Part shown: piece after piece, positions 5,196-6,512 of the stretch
How the letters are laid out: every line of letters begins with the position of its first letter
Numbering within the stretch: position 1 is the stretch's first letter
Source of the DNA: an uncultured Chloroflexota bacterium
Lineage (GTDB): Bacteria; Chloroflexota; Limnocylindria; Limnocylindrales; CSP1-4
Length of the DNA: 6,512 bases
Assembly: GCA_903928275.1 (NCBI GenBank)
Contig: CAIYQJ010000050.1
Location: forward strand, 1 to 6,512
Reading direction: 5' to 3'
Made by a program: the position numbers and the translations under genes
Notes under the pieces: model-generated
What the model was told of the DNA's origin: nothing
What the model saw: the letters and a program-made list of their open reading frames with translations, nothing else
The model's database searches: none

Positions 5196-6512
5196 TCGAG
5201 GCGCTCGGTGCGCTCGCGGTGCGCGAGCCGCTGGCCGACGCTCTCGCGGAGGTGGGGCTCGACCGCCTCTACCGCGAGATCGAGCTCCCCCTGGTCCCCA
5301 TCCTCGCGCGCATGGAGGCGATCGGCGTCGCGCTGGACCTCGACGCGCTTGCCGCCCTCGACGCCGAGTTCGGGGTGGAGCTGGCGCGCCTGGAGGACGA
5401 GATCTTCGGCTCCGTCGGGCACCTGTTCGACCTCGCGAGCCCCAAGCAGCTCCAGCACGTCCTCTTCGTGGAGCTGGACCTGCCGAAGGGGAAGAAGACG
5501 AAGACCGGGTACTCGACCGACGCGTCGGTGCTCGAGGACCTCCGGGCGGCGCACCCGATGGTGGGCGCTCTGCTCGACTGGCGCATGTACAGCAAGCTCC
5601 GCAGCACCTACGTGCAGGCGCTCCCGCTGCTCATCGCGCCGCTCGACGGCCGGCTGCACACGACCTTCCACCAGGCCGTCGCCGCCACGGGGCGCCTGTC
5701 GTCGTCGGACCCCAACCTGCAGAACATCCCGATCCGCACCGAGCTGGGCCGCCGCATCCGCCGGGCCTTCGTCGCCGGCTCGCCCGACAGCGTGCTGGTG
5801 GCGGCGGACTACTCGCAGATCGAGCTGCGGATCCTCGCCCACGTGTCGGGCGACGCGCACCTGCGCGAGGCGTTCGCCGAGGGCGCGGACATCCATCGCC
5901 GGACGGCGGCGCTCGTCCTTCACAAGGACGAGAAGGACGTGACGAAGGACGAGCGCTCGATGGCGAAGATGGTGAACTTCGGCATCGCCTACGGGATGAG
6001 CGACTACGGGCTGTCGACGCGCGCGAACATCTCCCGCGAGGAGGCCAAGGCCTTCATCGACCGGTACTTCGCGACGTACTCCGGCATCAGCCAGTACATG
6101 CTCCACATCCGCGAGGTTGCAGCGCGGCAGGGATACGTGACGACGCTCCTCGGGCGTCGGCGCGAGATCCCCGAGCTGCGCGCGTCGAACCCGAACCTGC
6201 GGCAGGCGGGCGAGCGCATGGCCATCAACATGCCGATCCAGGGGACCGCGGCCGACATCGTGAAGATCGCGATGATCCGCGTGGACCGGCTCCTCCGCGA
6301 CGGCGGGTTCCGCAGCCGCGTCCTCCTCCAGGTCCACGACGAGCTGCTCCTCGAGGTGCCGCGCGACGAGGTGGCGGTGGTCGCGGCGCTCGTCCGCGAC
6401 ACGATGGCCGGCGCGCTGCCGCTCGACGTCCCGCTCGACGTGGACGTGAAGGTGGGCGACGACTGGGAGCAGATGGTCCCGCTCGGCGCGGCCGGCGCGG
6501 CCGGCGCGGCCG
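5189..6512 (+). CDS. polA: DNA polymerase I, polymerase domain only (5' half missing, runs off right edge)
   Basis: Family A polymerase fills gaps and removes primers with the help of a 5' nuclease domain. Here 441 residues are visible, against about 830-930 for full-length PolA. The 5' nuclease and the 3'-5' exonuclease-like domain are absent. Numbering from 5189, the landmarks are: 'YREIELPLVPILARME' (28-43); 'TGRLSSSDPNLQNIP' (167-181); motif A 'DYSQIELRILAH' with catalytic D207; the O-helix with R256, K260, F264 and Y268 at four-residue spacing; 'PIQGTAADIVK' (349-359); and motif C 'VHDELLLEV' with D384. F264 is the usual residue that discriminates against dideoxynucleotides. The polymerase core looks intact. 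The tail after 'VGDDWEQM' becomes Gly-Ala-Ala repeats at the window edge, so only a few residues are probably missing there. The 5' end has no native start, because it is fused out of frame to the MFS gene. Confidence 0.95.
6485..6511 (+). repeat. Three copies of a 9-base GC repeat at the window edge
   Basis: GGCGCGGCC occurs three times in tandem (6485-6493, 6494-6502, 6503-6511). It encodes Gly-Ala-Ala repeats at the C-terminal end of PolA. The window stops inside it, so the copy number is unknown. Such repeats often break assemblies. Confidence 0.8.

Noticed and set aside
5087..6337. 416-residue minus-strand open frame opposite polA
   Set aside because: It is the antisense shadow of a strongly conserved polymerase domain, with His/Arg/Val-rich composition and no domain of its own.

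Overview
This is high-GC bacterial DNA with long spurious open frames on both strands. Codons in the recognised genes end mostly in G or C. The metallo-beta-lactamase-fold gene resembles proteins I associate with Chloroflexota, possibly the Limnocylindria, but this taxonomic guess rests on family resemblance alone and is weak. The window looks like a contig fragment: the right end stops inside a gene, in a short GC-rich tandem repeat.

Left part (1-977): a compact two-gene operon on the minus strand. The first gene encodes an 88-residue excisionase/MerR-type helix-turn-helix protein. The second encodes a 165-residue His/Cys-rich protein of unknown function, and the two overlap by four bases (GTGA). 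Upstream are a perfect TATAAT -10 box and a 7-bp inverted repeat overlapping it, which looks like an autoregulatory operator. The layout resembles a toxin-antitoxin module, possibly related to TumE/TumA-type pairs, but this is unproven.

Middle-left (978-1640): about 660 bases with no convincing gene. It ends in a strong intrinsic terminator (1422-1464) on the plus strand, preceded by C-rich sequence that can fold. This may be a small RNA or a leader.

Middle (1641-3745): two convergent genes separated by 62 bases that contain a large hairpin. On the plus strand is an MBL-fold protein of 224 residues with a degenerate metal site. On the minus strand is hutI (imidazolonepropionase, histidine degradation), complete and with all expected zinc-site residues, but without other hut genes nearby.

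Right part (4000-6512): an MFS exporter of the EntS/MFS_3 type begins at a TTG codon behind a perfect GGAGGT. It runs well for about 396 residues and then breaks inside its last membrane helix. From about 5189 the DNA encodes, in a different frame, the polymerase domain of DNA polymerase I (polA), which lacks its 5' half. The two genes are joined abruptly with no stop or start codon between them. This is either an assembly chimera (most likely) or a real deletion/rearrangement. It is the clearest anomaly in the window; the helix-turn-helix/His-rich pair is the best candidate for an undescribed biological system.
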